A DNA stretch of 64,000 nucleotides, taken from positions 3,622,526 through 3,686,525 of the forward strand of contig NZ_KQ947475.1 in NCBI RefSeq assembly GCF_001506075.1, read 5' to 3'. The notes under the pieces are model-generated. The model was given only the letters and a program-made list of their open reading frames with translations. It had not been told where the DNA came from and did no database searches. This document shows positions 51,173-60,951 of this stretch, piece after piece. This DNA is from Vibrio sp. MEBiC08052. GTDB taxonomy: Bacteria > Pseudomonadota > Gammaproteobacteria > Enterobacterales > Vibrionaceae. The position numbers and the translations under genes are program-made. Position 1 is the stretch's first letter; every line of letters starts with the position of its first letter.

Positions 51173-51957
51173 GATGATTGCTCCTGTGTCGGCTCAGTGG
51201 TGGTTCTTTCCAGTAAGAAGCTCGCCAGATGACGCCCCTGTAGCGTGGCCGGATCGCCTTGCTGATGCTGAAAATCCAGTGCGCCATTGATATTGAGCAG
51301 ACAGCCCCAGTCGGCACTGACCAGATGATCGGCTTGGGTGGCTTTGATGTGACGGGTTTTATCTTCCACCATCGCTTGAGAAATGTTTGGGTGACGCACA
51401 GAGAATGTCCCGCCGAAGCCACAACATTCGCTTTCGTAGTCTTGGATTTTCAGCTCGACGTGCTCAAGCTGACTGAGCAGTTGGGTGGCGGTGATATGGA
51501 CATTCATCTCTCGCCGGGCGGCACAGGAGGTGTGCATCACCACGGAGGTTGCCGGGCCGTGATCCTGCAATTTAGCGCGGCAGACATGCACCAGAAATTC
51601 GGTGAATTCAAACACCCGATCACAAAAGGTATTGACCATACTTTCCTGTTCGCTGCCTGCAAACAGGCGACGATAATGGTGATGCATCATGCCCCCGCAA
51701 GAGCCGGAGAGCACAATCACCGGGTAAGGTTCGGGAAACAGCGCGATTTGACTCAGTGCTACGGATTTCGCTTCATCATCATAGCCGGATGTGTAGGCCG
51801 GTTGGCCGCAACAGGTCTGTTTTTCAACGTAAATGACTTCGATATTTTGCTGCTTGAGCAGGGTGATGGCATCAAGCCCCGCATCGGGGTCGAATAGGTC
51901 TACCAGACAAGTCGCGTAGAAATAGACTTTGTCCGGTTTCGCTGGGTAAATTCTCAT
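51169..51957 (-). CDS. lutA: Lactate utilisation protein LutA (CCG-domain)
   Basis: 262 aa from ATG 51957, which follows GGAGCACCTT; an ATG seven codons upstream is also open. Two cysteine-rich CCG domains: CCGQPAYTSGYDDEAKSVAL and CCGFGGTFSVRHPNIS, typical of heterodisulfide-reductase-like subunits that bind iron-sulfur clusters. First lut gene, 152 nt after lctP. Confidence 0.94.
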   Translation of the reverse strand: MRIYPAKPDKVYFYATCLVDLFDPDAGLDAITLLKQQNIEVIYVEKQTCCGQPAYTSGYDDEAKSVALSQIALFPEPYPVIVLSGSCGGMMHHHYRRLFAGSEQESMVNTFCDRVFEFTEFLVHVCRAKLQDHGPATSVVMHTSCAARREMNVHITATQLLSQLEHVELKIQDYESECCGFGGTFSVRHPNISQAMVEDKTRHIKATQADHLVSADWGCLLNINGALDFQHQQGDPATLQGRHLASFLLERTTTEPTQEQSS

Positions 51958-52109
51958 AAGGTGCTCCAGTGAATGCATGAGTAAGTGAGGCCATCACCCT
52001 CAAAGAAACACGACGTTGGGGGAGTGTCGGTTGGAAAGAAGAGTGATGGCTAATGGGTAATTCTTATTGTTAACTTTTCAGGCAGCTCGTTTTATTTCAT
52101 CAGTTTGTT

Positions 52110-53801
52110 CTAATTCATCAGGACATCAGTGGCATGAAATCCGTAGATCACCAGCAAGCCGATCAACCCCGTTACTACGAGATAATAGGCCGTTGGGATA
52201 ATGGTCTTGCGCAGGGTTGCCCCTTCTCTGCCCAACAGGCCGACAGTCGCTGATGCTGCCACGACGTTGTGAATCGCAATCATATTGCCGGCAGCCGCAC
52301 CGACGGCCTGCAAAGCAATCACAATTACGCTTGAAACCGAGAGTGTGTGAGCCACTTCAAATTGAAACTGACTGAACATCATATTTGAGACGGTATTTGA
52401 ACCGGCGATAAAGGCACCGAGTGCCCCGACCGTTGCGCTTAAAGCAGGAAACGCATTGCCAACCAGCCCGGCGGCGAAATCAGCGGTGGTGACCGGCATA
52501 CTGGACAGTTCAGCCCCGTTCACCCCTGAGTTGATAAAGATCCGTACCATCGGAATGGTAAAGACCAGTACAAATCCGGCTCCGACCAGCGTTTTGCTCG
52601 ATTCACCGAGTGCGCGGATCATCGGCGCCGGGTTTCTGGCTTGAATCAAGACCGCAAGTAGTGCGACGAATACCAGAATGCCTCCGGGTAAGTACAAAGG
52701 CTGGAATGAGGTACTGACACCGGCTTCACCGAGAATATTGGCAAACGAGAGATTGATACTCTGTAATAGCGCTTTAAAGTCAGGGCTGACCCGGCTGGCG
52801 ACCAGTATCACCGCGAGAAGCAGGTAAGGTGTCCACGCCAGGGTGAGGCTCATCGGGTTCGAGCGGATGCTGTTCAGATCCATTTTCAGCGAGCCGAGCC
52901 ATTCGCCAGGCCATTCGTGCTCAGGGCGGAAATCCCAGACTGTGCGCGGCACGAGGAAGCCTTTTTTCGCCGCCGTGACCACCACCGCGAGCCCGACTAA
53001 CCCACCGATCAGCGAGGGGAACTCAGGGCCGAGCAGGGCTCCGGTCAGCGCGTAAGGGATGGTGAAGGCCAGTCCGGCAAACAGGGCGAATGGCAGAATA
53101 TCTAATCCTTCCGTCCAGCTTTTATTTTTGCCGAAAAAGCGCGTCAACATCATCGCCATCAGCACCGGCATCAGGGTGCCGACGGTGGCATGGATCAGCG
53201 CAACGCTGGTGGTAATCTGCTGTAGATAGCTCTCCCAGCTTGAACCGTGCGCTGTCAGAAGCTGGCTGATATTGTGGCTGTCGAGCCCTTTACTGACACC
53301 GACCAGAATTGGTGTGCCAACCGCGCCGAAAGAGACGGGGGTTGATTGAATCATCATCCCCATCAATACCGCAGCCAGTGCCGGAAAACCAATCGCAACC
53401 AGTAGTGGTGCGGCAATGGCCGCGGGCGTGCCGAAGCCGGAAGCACCTTCAATAAAAGAGCCGAAACACCAGGCAATAATAATGGCCTGAATGCGTCGAT
53501 CCGGAGAAATATCGGTAAAACCGTTACGAATCACGGTAATGGCACCGCTGTGTTTGAGGGTGTTGAGCAGAAAAATTGCGCCGAAGACAATCCAGAGTAC
53601 TGAGACGGTAATGCCCAGCCCCTGTAACACGGAAGCCAATACCCGATTGGCGGACATGTCCCAGCCGAATAAGGCAATGACAACGGTCAGGCCGAATGCA
53701 ATCGGCATCGCTTTTTTGGCGGGCCAGTTCAGGCCAATCAACAAAATTGCTGCGACAACAATCGGAGAAAAAGCAAGTAAGGCTAATAATGTTTCACTCA
53801 T
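52110..53801 (-). CDS. lctP: L-lactate permease
   Basis: 563 aa from ATG 53801, preceded by AAGGAAG; the frame extends 24 codons further upstream. About 12-14 membrane segments. LctP motifs: IEGASGFGTPAAIAAPLLVA, STPVSFGAVGTPILVGVSKG, GAFIAGSNTVSNMMFSQFQF and AAGNMIAIHNVVAASATVGL. It imports L-lactate with protons for the lutABC products. A LysR gene diverges from its promoter region. Confidence 0.96.
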   Translation of the reverse strand: MSETLLALLAFSPIVVAAILLIGLNWPAKKAMPIAFGLTVVIALFGWDMSANRVLASVLQGLGITVSVLWIVFGAIFLLNTLKHSGAITVIRNGFTDISPDRRIQAIIIAWCFGSFIEGASGFGTPAAIAAPLLVAIGFPALAAVLMGMMIQSTPVSFGAVGTPILVGVSKGLDSHNISQLLTAHGSSWESYLQQITTSVALIHATVGTLMPVLMAMMLTRFFGKNKSWTEGLDILPFALFAGLAFTIPYALTGALLGPEFPSLIGGLVGLAVVVTAAKKGFLVPRTVWDFRPEHEWPGEWLGSLKMDLNSIRSNPMSLTLAWTPYLLLAVILVASRVSPDFKALLQSINLSFANILGEAGVSTSFQPLYLPGGILVFVALLAVLIQARNPAPMIRALGESSKTLVGAGFVLVFTIPMVRIFINSGVNGAELSSMPVTTADFAAGLVGNAFPALSATVGALGAFIAGSNTVSNMMFSQFQFEVAHTLSVSSVIVIALQAVGAAAGNMIAIHNVVAASATVGLLGREGATLRKTIIPTAYYLVVTGLIGLLVIYGFHATDVLMN

Positions 53802-54003
53802 GGAGGCGACTTCCTTATGCGTAGAATAGAGCCATGGGTCGTGGTGACGTTTCATACGTTGAAACAGAGCCACATGGGTAGGGGGTTCTACAATTTGTTT
53901 TTATTTATGATGTTATTGTTAATCCAGTGTGAATCTAGCGCTTTATTTTTTGTGGATATAGGGAAATAATGAAAATGATTGATTCCAAAAGTGACATAAT
54001 TGT

Positions 54004-54906
54004 ATGAGAGCCGACGATCTGATTTTATTTTCTTCCGTGGTGGAACTGGGTAGTTTTAGTCTGGTTGCCGAGAAAAATAACCTTACTAATTCAGTGGTTA
54101 GCAAACGTATTGCGCGTCTGGAAAAAGAGCTCGGGGCACAACTTTTGTATCGGACAACGCGCAAACTCACCCTGACGGAAGCCGGAAAAGCCTTGCTACA
54201 AGGTGCTAAAAATGTGAAGCAAGCCACTCAGGAGGCGTTTGACGCCGTGGCCGGGTATGGCGAAAACCTCAGTGGTCATATCCGCATGTCGGTACCGACC
54301 ATTTCCGGTGAATTGCTGTTAGCTGAAGCCGTGGCGGAGTTTTGTCAGATGCATCCGGGACTGACCGTGGATATGTCGCTGGATAATCGCTTCGTGGATC
54401 CGATTGGCGAAGGTTATGATTTGGTGATTCGAACCGGATTACTGGAAGACTCCAGCTTGATTGCCCGGCACATTATCGATTCGCAATGGGTGGTCTGTGC
54501 CACGAGCAGCTATATCGCTAGGGCAGGAACGCCGTACCGTCCGGAAGATTTGGTCAATCATAATTGTCTCCAGTATGTCTATCAGACAACCGGTGCCAGT
54601 GACTGGGAATTTAAAGGACCGGATGGCAATTACTTGTTAAAAGTCTCGGGGAGTTTTTCCAGTGATAATGCGATTGCATTGAGAAAGGCAGCACTGAGCG
54701 GCTATGGCATTGCTTATCTGCCGCGCTGTCTGGTATATCCTGATCTACAGGACGGCTCACTGATTGATTTATTCCCGCGGCAAGTCGGTAAAAGGCTCGG
54801 GGTTTACGCGATTTATCCGTTTACCCGTCAGCCACCGAATAAAATTCGGCTGCTGATTGAACATATCCGCGCCAGTTATCTCAAGATTGGCTACTATTTT
54901 TACTGA
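54004..54906 (+). CDS. LysR-family regulator, divergent from the lactate operon
   Basis: 300 aa. DNA-binding segment FSLVAEKNNLTNSVVSKRIA with RTTRKLTLTEAGKALLQ; effector domain at about 90-295 (GEGYDLVIRTGLLEDSSLIA). The 202-nt divergent spacing makes it the likely lactate-operon regulator. In other bacteria lut or lld operons often use GntR-type LutR/LldR, so a LysR here would be a different control design; this is inference from position. Confidence 0.9.
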   Translation: MRADDLILFSSVVELGSFSLVAEKNNLTNSVVSKRIARLEKELGAQLLYRTTRKLTLTEAGKALLQGAKNVKQATQEAFDAVAGYGENLSGHIRMSVPTISGELLLAEAVAEFCQMHPGLTVDMSLDNRFVDPIGEGYDLVIRTGLLEDSSLIARHIIDSQWVVCATSSYIARAGTPYRPEDLVNHNCLQYVYQTTGASDWEFKGPDGNYLLKVSGSFSSDNAIALRKAALSGYGIAYLPRCLVYPDLQDGSLIDLFPRQVGKRLGVYAIYPFTRQPPNKIRLLIEHIRASYLKIGYYFY

Positions 54907-55031
54907 ATCACCATCAGGAATATGTCCCTTCAGTACAGTGATTATTGATGATTCGACTTGCTATATGAATGATTCCTGCGAATATTATGAGAGCAGCGAT
55001 TATTTATCTTGGAATAAACAATAGGAAGCAT

Positions 55032-55658
55032 ATGACGGTTGACAATGGATTGTTGAAGAATCGGTTTATTTTTTTACTCGCATTTCTGAGTGGCTTTTGC
55101 ATCATGTCGGTCGAGCTGATGGGCGGCCGGATTCTGGCGCCTTATTTTGGCAGCAGCATCTATGTGTGGGGCAGCATCATTACCATTTTCATGGTGGCCT
55201 TGTCGGCTGGCTATCTGCTGGGCGGACAATGGTCGATGCATTCGCCTTCTTTACGCAAATTCAGTCTACTTTATCTGTGTGGTGCGGTGACTTTACTGCC
55301 GTTGGTGTTTTGGGGCGATACGGTGATGGAACAGGTTTTTATCCGGATTATGGACCCGCGTTATGGCTCACTGGTGGCAGCGCTGTTGCTATTTTTCCTG
55401 CCAACGTTGATTTTAGGCATGATTTCGCCTTATTCGATCCGCTTACTGATCAGTGACTCCGGGCGTAGCGGGCAAGTTGCCGGTAAGCTCTATTTCGTCT
55501 CGACCTTAGGCAGCGCACTGGGAACGCTCTTGACGTCGTTTTATCTGGTGTTGTGGTTTGAAGTGAATACGATCTTATTGAGTTTGATTGGTATTTTGTG
55601 TGCCGGTGGCGTGGTTGCATTCTATGTCCGGTTTCCCCGAGTGGTTGCAGAGGCTTAA
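55032..55658 (+). CDS. Membrane half of a spermidine-synthase-like two-gene unit
   Basis: 208 aa from ATG 55032 (AGGAAG upstream); earlier in-frame starts are unsupported. About six membrane segments with FCIMSVELMGGRILAPYFGS and ALSAGYLLGGQWSMH, the transmembrane module that in many proteobacteria is fused to a spermidine-synthase-like domain. The following gene encodes the soluble half and starts 4 nt after the stop. It may anchor or deliver a substrate to that enzyme. Confidence 0.82.
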   Translation: MTVDNGLLKNRFIFLLAFLSGFCIMSVELMGGRILAPYFGSSIYVWGSIITIFMVALSAGYLLGGQWSMHSPSLRKFSLLYLCGAVTLLPLVFWGDTVMEQVFIRIMDPRYGSLVAALLLFFLPTLILGMISPYSIRLLISDSGRSGQVAGKLYFVSTLGSALGTLLTSFYLVLWFEVNTILLSLIGILCAGGVVAFYVRFPRVVAEA

Positions 55659-55662
55659 AGTG

Positions 55663-56571
55663 ATGTTGAAAAATATGTTATCGGTGCGTATCTGGATGCC
55701 CGTTGTGATGTTATTGATTGGATTTTCTGCCCAGAGCGAAGTGATCTATACCCAGAAGTCGCTTTATCGGGATATTGCGGTGGTTGAAAAAGATGGTTTG
55801 CGTTGCTTGGTGTTTGCGTTGGTGAAGGGCGACAGTGTCCAGACGTGCCAGTATCAGGACGAGCACGATCAACGACTGGTCTATTCATATAGTCAGATGG
55901 TAATGGGCGGGTTGTTACTCAATCCTCAGCCGCAGCGGATACTTGTGATTGGACTGGGCGGTGCTTCGATTCCGAATGTGCTGACGCAGCTTTATCCGGA
56001 CGCTGAAATGGATATTGTGGAATTGGATCCGGGCGTGGTCAAAGTGGCGCGGGATTACTTCCACTTTCAAGAAACCCCGCAGACTTCAGTGGCAGTTGCG
56101 GACGGACGCGTTTTTGTCAAACGTGCGCTGCTGCGGAAGAAAAAATATGACTTTATCATTCTTGATGCGTTTACCGGTGATTATATTCCGGAGCATTTGA
56201 TGACCCGGGAATATCTACAGGAAGTGCAACGACTGATGACTGAGGATGGTGTGCTGGTGGCAAATACCTGGTCGTCGAGCCGGCTTTATGCGCATGAATC
56301 CGAGACATATCGTCAGGTGTTTGGCCCGTTTTTCAATTTTAAAATCAAACAGGAACAAAATTACGGTAACCGGATCATCATCGTCGGTAATGGCAAACAG
56401 CCGCTGCCTTCCCGGCAAGTGATGCAGCAACGGGCGAAGTCATTGGTCAAGCCGTTGGCACCGTATAATGTCCTGATTGATCGTTATCCGGCACTGATGT
56501 CCACTAAAGCGGACTGGGATCGAACTGCCCGTCCTTTAACCGATCAGTATTCGCCTGCCAATCTATTGTGA
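55663..56571 (+). CDS. Spermidine-synthase-like methyltransferase-fold protein
   Basis: 302 aa from ATG 55663. An N-terminal hydrophobic segment (VRIWMPVVMLLIGFSAQ) precedes a SpeE-like Rossmann domain: ILVIGLGGASIPNVLTQLYP, MDIVELDPGVV, ADGR, and ILDAFTGDYIPEHLMTREYL. The decarboxylated-SAM pocket looks only partly conserved, so aminopropyl transfer is not certain. It forms one unit with the membrane gene directly upstream. A bidirectional terminator follows. Confidence 0.82.
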   Translation: MLKNMLSVRIWMPVVMLLIGFSAQSEVIYTQKSLYRDIAVVEKDGLRCLVFALVKGDSVQTCQYQDEHDQRLVYSYSQMVMGGLLLNPQPQRILVIGLGGASIPNVLTQLYPDAEMDIVELDPGVVKVARDYFHFQETPQTSVAVADGRVFVKRALLRKKKYDFIILDAFTGDYIPEHLMTREYLQEVQRLMTEDGVLVANTWSSSRLYAHESETYRQVFGPFFNFKIKQEQNYGNRIIIVGNGKQPLPSRQVMQQRAKSLVKPLAPYNVLIDRYPALMSTKADWDRTARPLTDQYSPANLL

Positions 56572-56593
56572 TTTATTGCCATGCTTCATCTAA

Positions 56594-56620
56594 AACAGGC
56601 AGTCTGTAAGACTGCCTGTT
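56594..56620. terminator. Bidirectional terminator
   Basis: A perfect 12-bp stem AACAGGCAGTCT / AGACTGCCTGTT with a 3-nt loop, with AAAA on the left and TTTG on the right. It serves the convergent SpeE-like and AEC-carrier genes. Confidence 0.85.
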
Positions 56621-56645
56621 TGCTTGTCTTGTTTGTCGTGTGGTA

Positions 56646-57602
56646 TTAAATCAGCGCCAGTGATGACAGTACAAAGACCCCGAGTGTAGTGGTTAACAGC
56701 GACAACAAGGTTGTCAGCACAATGATATTGGCGGCCAGTGTCGCGTTGCCGCCCATAGCGCGTGCCATCACATAGCTGGCGGCAGCGGATGGTGCGGAAC
56801 TGCATAAATAGATAATCCCCAGTTCTGAGCCCCGGAACCCACAAACCCATGCACCGAAGGTGATCAGAATCGGACAGGCAAGGAGTTTGAATGCCGTTGC
56901 TGACCAAGCCGGGGCTTTATCATGATTGAGCTGACGGATATCCAGTGAGCCGCCACCGCAGATCAGGGCTAATGGCAGAGTCATATCGGCGAAATACTGT
57001 CCGGCTGTACCGGCGATATCCGGTAGGGTCAGGTTGAGTTGAGAGAAGCCGAGCCCTAATAAAATGGCAATAATCAGCGGATTTTTGGTCAGTGTTTTGA
57101 CCACAATGATCAGCGCCTTCATGCCTGACTGACTGCCCTTCGGCGTGAGTGTGAACACCGCCTGTACATTAAACAGCAATGTTAAGGCTGCCACATACAG
57201 GGCTGCCTGTGCCAAGCCGTCAGACCCGTATGCGTTGGTAATTAAAGCCAGCCCGATAATCGCACTATTACCGCGAAACGCGCCCTGAATGATGACCCCT
57301 TGATCTGCCGCGCGCTTGAAGTAACATTTGACCGCCAGCGTGATCAACAGGAAAAAAGCGAAATTAGAGGCGACCCCATAGAGCACCAGTGAGCCACCGG
57401 TGGTGACATCATGTGACGAGTTGGCAATACTCAGAAAGAGCAATGCCGGGAGCGTGACTTTAAATACCAGACGCGATGCAACTTCAATGAAATGGTCATC
57501 GATGAGCTGACTACGGCGGAAATAGATTCCCAGAAAAAGCATCAGACAGATCGGGCCGGTCACCGACAGGGAAAATTGCAGTTGTTGTAGTAGTAAATCC
57601 AT
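56646..57602 (-). CDS. AEC-family (auxin efflux carrier-like) transporter
   Basis: 318 aa with about ten membrane segments in the five-plus-five arrangement. Signatures: ICLMLFLGIYFRRSQLIDDH, FRGNSAIIGLALITNAYG and APSAAASYVMARAMGGNATL. Relatives transport malate, malonate or other carboxylates. Its location beside lactate genes and an SLC13 carrier suggests an organic-acid role. Monocistronic. Confidence 0.9.
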   Translation of the reverse strand: MDLLLQQLQFSLSVTGPICLMLFLGIYFRRSQLIDDHFIEVASRLVFKVTLPALLFLSIANSSHDVTTGGSLVLYGVASNFAFFLLITLAVKCYFKRAADQGVIIQGAFRGNSAIIGLALITNAYGSDGLAQAALYVAALTLLFNVQAVFTLTPKGSQSGMKALIIVVKTLTKNPLIIAILLGLGFSQLNLTLPDIAGTAGQYFADMTLPLALICGGGSLDIRQLNHDKAPAWSATAFKLLACPILITFGAWVCGFRGSELGIIYLCSSAPSAAASYVMARAMGGNATLAANIIVLTTLLSLLTTTLGVFVLSSLALI

Positions 57603-57887
57603 AACGCTCCTGATTGGTAGATAAAGCTATGATTGATGCACCTTGGTATGATGACCACCGAATGGCCGACCAATAAACTAATTGCCATCATTTTTATAGG
57701 GATAACTGCTTTTATTGACTCGTGTAACAGAACCAAGGTATGGGTTATGTCATTAATTGTTATGTCGCTTATTGCTTACTTCATTGAATAATGACTCACA
57801 ACCGCTTGCAATGGATGGTCGTCTCACATTGACCTTTTCCATCCGGGTTGCTGAGGTTCAACATAGCCCAAATAAAAAGGAAGTCTA
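57603..57887. other. Divergent promoter region of the AEC and SLC13 genes
   Basis: About 285 nt. AAGGAAG precedes the plus-strand start. No further gene or RNA seen. Confidence 0.4.
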
Positions 57888-59273
57888 ATGAATAAAAACG
57901 ATAATGTCCCTCTCCCCGCGAACACCCGAGAATGGTTTTTTAACCGTAATAGTATCATCATCTGTGTCGATATCCTGCTGTTTTTACTGCTTTATTTCAC
58001 CTTACCGTTTCAGCCCGATGTGGTGTTGGGGATCAGCATGCTCACCTTCATTGCGGTGTTATGGTTAACCGAAGCATTGCACGTTACCGTGACTGCCATT
58101 CTGGTGCCGGTGATCTCGGTGTTGTTTGGTGTATTTGATACCACCACCGCGCTGAGTTACTTTTCCAATCCGATTATTTATCTGTTTCTGGGGGGCTTTG
58201 CGTTAGCCGCAGCCATGCACCAGCAAGGGTTGGATAAAGTGGTTGCCGATAAGGTGCTCTTGATGGCGAAAGGCAGAATGAGTGTCGCGGTTTTCATGTT
58301 GTTTATCGTCACTGCGGTGATTTCGATGTGGATTAGCAATACCGCAACTACCGCGATGATGCTGCCATTGGTGCTGGGTATCCTGAGTAAAGTCGATGCA
58401 GACAAAGGGCATAAAACTTACGTTTTCGTTCTATTAGGCATTGCATATAGTGCCAGTATCGGCGGGATTGCGACGGTGGTCGGTAGTCCGCCAAACGCGA
58501 TTGCAGCCGCCCAAGTCGGGTTAACCTTTACCGACTGGATGAAATTTGGCTTGCCAACGACGGTAGTGATGCTGCCGGTGATGATTGGGATTCTCTACCT
58601 GCTGCTCAAACCGGATCTGTCCGGCCATTTTGAGCTGAACCACGAACCGGTTGACTGGGATAAAGGCAAGGTCGTCACGCTCGGGATTTTTGCGCTGGTG
58701 GTGTTCTTCTGGGTGTTCAGTAAACCGATCAACGCCATGCTGGGCGGATTTAAATCGTTTGATACCATCATTGCACTCAGTGCAATTATACTGGTGAGTT
58801 TCGCCCGGGTCGTACACTGGAAAGAGATTGAAAAAACCGCAGACTGGGGGGTGTTATTGCTGTTCGGCGGCGGTATCTGTCTCAGTAATGTTCTCAAGCA
58901 GACCGGAACCAGCGTATTCATTGCCCACGAACTGAGCAGTATGATTTCAAACCTCGGACTGCTGTGGATCGTAATTATTATCGCAACATTTGTGGTGTTC
59001 CTGACCGAGTTCGCCAGTAATACCGCCAGTGCTGCGTTGCTGATTCCGGTGTTTGCCAGCGTTGCGGAAGCGTTTGGGGTTTCACCGGTCTTGCTCTCAG
59101 TATTAATCGCGGTCGCAGCATCTTGTGCATTTATGTTACCGGTGGCAACCCCGCCCAACGCGATTGTGTTTGCCTCGGGCCATATCCGGCAGTCGGAGAT
59201 GATGCGAGCCGGTATCTACTTAAATATCGCCTGTATTATTGTGCTAACCCTGATTGCGGTGTTCTTCTGGTAG
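57888..59273 (+). CDS. SLC13/DASS-family sodium:dicarboxylate (or sulfate) symporter
   Basis: 461 aa with about 11-13 membrane segments. DASS motifs: the SNTATTAMMLPL segment in the first repeat (SMWISNTATTAMMLPLVLGI), GGIATVVGSPPNAIAAAQVG, and in the second repeat EFASNTASAALLIPVFASVA with MLPVATPPNAIVFASGHI. Paired SNT motifs bind the carboxylate and Na+. It probably takes up C4-dicarboxylates. Monocistronic, with a terminator shared with the convergent Fic gene. Confidence 0.93.
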   Translation: MNKNDNVPLPANTREWFFNRNSIIICVDILLFLLLYFTLPFQPDVVLGISMLTFIAVLWLTEALHVTVTAILVPVISVLFGVFDTTTALSYFSNPIIYLFLGGFALAAAMHQQGLDKVVADKVLLMAKGRMSVAVFMLFIVTAVISMWISNTATTAMMLPLVLGILSKVDADKGHKTYVFVLLGIAYSASIGGIATVVGSPPNAIAAAQVGLTFTDWMKFGLPTTVVMLPVMIGILYLLLKPDLSGHFELNHEPVDWDKGKVVTLGIFALVVFFWVFSKPINAMLGGFKSFDTIIALSAIILVSFARVVHWKEIEKTADWGVLLLFGGGICLSNVLKQTGTSVFIAHELSSMISNLGLLWIVIIIATFVVFLTEFASNTASAALLIPVFASVAEAFGVSPVLLSVLIAVAASCAFMLPVATPPNAIVFASGHIRQSEMMRAGIYLNIACIIVLTLIAVFFW

Positions 59274-59328
59274 GAGCGCGCAATCAGACTCAATCCCGCT
59301 CATGAATCGGGGATTCAGAGCGGCAAAA

Positions 59329-59352
59329 TCAAGGGCGCTGATGCGCCCTTGA
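59329..59352. terminator. Bidirectional terminator between SLC13 and Fic genes
   Basis: A 10-bp stem TCAAGGGCGC / GCGCCCTTGA with loop TGAT, flanked by AAAA on the left and an AT-rich right side. It directly abuts the Fic stop codon. Confidence 0.78.
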
Positions 59353-60705
59353 TTATATTTTAAGCTGTTCTCGGATACGGTTTGGTGCAATGTAGATCAG
59401 GCCTCGCTGACCTTTCTTCGTTGAGGACAGGAGCAAGTCTTCTTCGACTAACGCATTGAGATATGCGCGTGCAGTATTTTCATTCACACCGAGATCTTGA
59501 GCAACGACTTTGGCGGTAAAGACTCGCCCCGGCTGCTTCACGGCAGTTTTTAGAATTTCTAATGCACCATGCTTCAATCGTTTTGAGACAGGACTCTTGT
59601 CAATCCAATTCATAAATTCGTAGAATTGCTGACGTTTTGCCTCGACATGATCGTGCAAGGCACTCACTGCTTTATTGATCACATCCACTTGATGATAGAG
59701 AAAGTATGTCAGATCGAAATCATCAGTTTCTGTATAGATATACGCCGTGTCGTATTCGCTTCTTTTTTCCTGAATAAGTTTACTAATGGATACATACTCA
59801 AATAGCCAGTACCCGGACTTGAGCATGAACCAGTAGAATAATGCTCTTGCTGTTCTTCCGTTACCATCACCGAATGGGTGAATATAGCCAATCATAAAGT
59901 GAAGGATGATCGCTTTAATCATCGGATGCATGAAATTGGCAGAGCCTTGTTGATCATGGCGGTCATTTGCAAAATCACACAGCTCATTCAGCCTATCGAT
60001 CAACGTGGTATGGCAAGGTGGTTCATGTGCGACTTCGTTATAGATATTCGCGACCGTGATGTTGTCATCTTCACGGAGTTGCCCGGAGACCGCATCATTG
60101 TCAATAGCTTTGAACGTCGCGATTTTGTGGAGCGCCAATATCATATCAATTGAGAGTGGCTCGTCTTTGAGTTCAACGGCTTTCTCCATCAACAAAAAAT
60201 TGTTGAATATCATCTGTTCTGATTTATCCTTCGGCTTCCGACTTTCTTCCAGCATCTCCTTGGCAACTTTGCGAGTCGTCGAGGCTCCCTCTAGCTGTGA
60301 GGAGCTAATCGCTTCTTCCATCATTAAGCTTTTTACAAGATAGCGGTCTTTCTCTCTGCTTGTGACAAAGGAGTCTTCACCGATTTTGTAACCCCCCCCT
60401 GTTTGTGTATCAATACGATGCAGCATCGCCTGTAGCGATTCAGGTACACAGTATTTGAACGTCTTGCCACCCTCTGCACTGAGTGTTTGAATCTGTTTTG
60501 AGTTTGCATGGCGGGCATACTTTGTCGCAAGCCATGCTAGCTCTTTGTTGGCATGCTTCTCGACTCGCCACTGAAATTTATCCCAGTGCAGGTATTGTCC
60601 TTTGCTATCGGTTGGGCCGTATTTTTCTAAAGCAGGGAAAATTACACTAGGCTCAAATTTTTCAATCAATTCATTGAATTTTGGCGGTTTTCTTAGTCTT
60701 GCCAT
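59353..60705 (-). CDS. Self-inhibited Fic-family AMPylator with winged-helix C-terminus
   Basis: About 450 aa; numbering below counts from a GTG two codons upstream of the chosen ATG. The N-terminal domain carries the inhibitory helix SSSQLEGAS (S137-x3-E141-G142). The Fic core has HPFGDGNGRTARALF starting at H278, fully canonical. The C-terminal ~100 residues form a winged helix (VFTAKVVAQDLGVNENTARA), as in the common Fic/DUF4172-type regulators. It should transfer AMP to a target hydroxyl once the inhibitory glutamate is displaced. Single gene, unlike the Fic at 46105, which has a partner. Confidence 0.92.
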   Translation of the reverse strand: MARLRKPPKFNELIEKFEPSVIFPALEKYGPTDSKGQYLHWDKFQWRVEKHANKELAWLATKYARHANSKQIQTLSAEGGKTFKYCVPESLQAMLHRIDTQTGGGYKIGEDSFVTSREKDRYLVKSLMMEEAISSSQLEGASTTRKVAKEMLEESRKPKDKSEQMIFNNFLLMEKAVELKDEPLSIDMILALHKIATFKAIDNDAVSGQLREDDNITVANIYNEVAHEPPCHTTLIDRLNELCDFANDRHDQQGSANFMHPMIKAIILHFMIGYIHPFGDGNGRTARALFYWFMLKSGYWLFEYVSISKLIQEKRSEYDTAYIYTETDDFDLTYFLYHQVDVINKAVSALHDHVEAKRQQFYEFMNWIDKSPVSKRLKHGALEILKTAVKQPGRVFTAKVVAQDLGVNENTARAYLNALVEEDLLLSSTKKGQRGLIYIAPNRIREQLKI

Positions 60706-60951
60706 ACCCACACTCGTGACTGAAGTTTACTTTAGATTAAATTTTGAAATTTAAGTTTATAAGTGAGTTATGTGGTTTTCAACTCAAAAATTAAAATTTG
60801 AGGTTATGTCTCTGTTCTGCCTTAAATCTTCTCCTTTAGCAAGTGTCATCATGTGCATAGAGCGATGCATAACACGACTAAATACCGCCAGCGGCTATGG
60901 CAATGTCAGCGCCTATATTGAGGTATTCCGGCATCGTTTCATCTACCTCAA

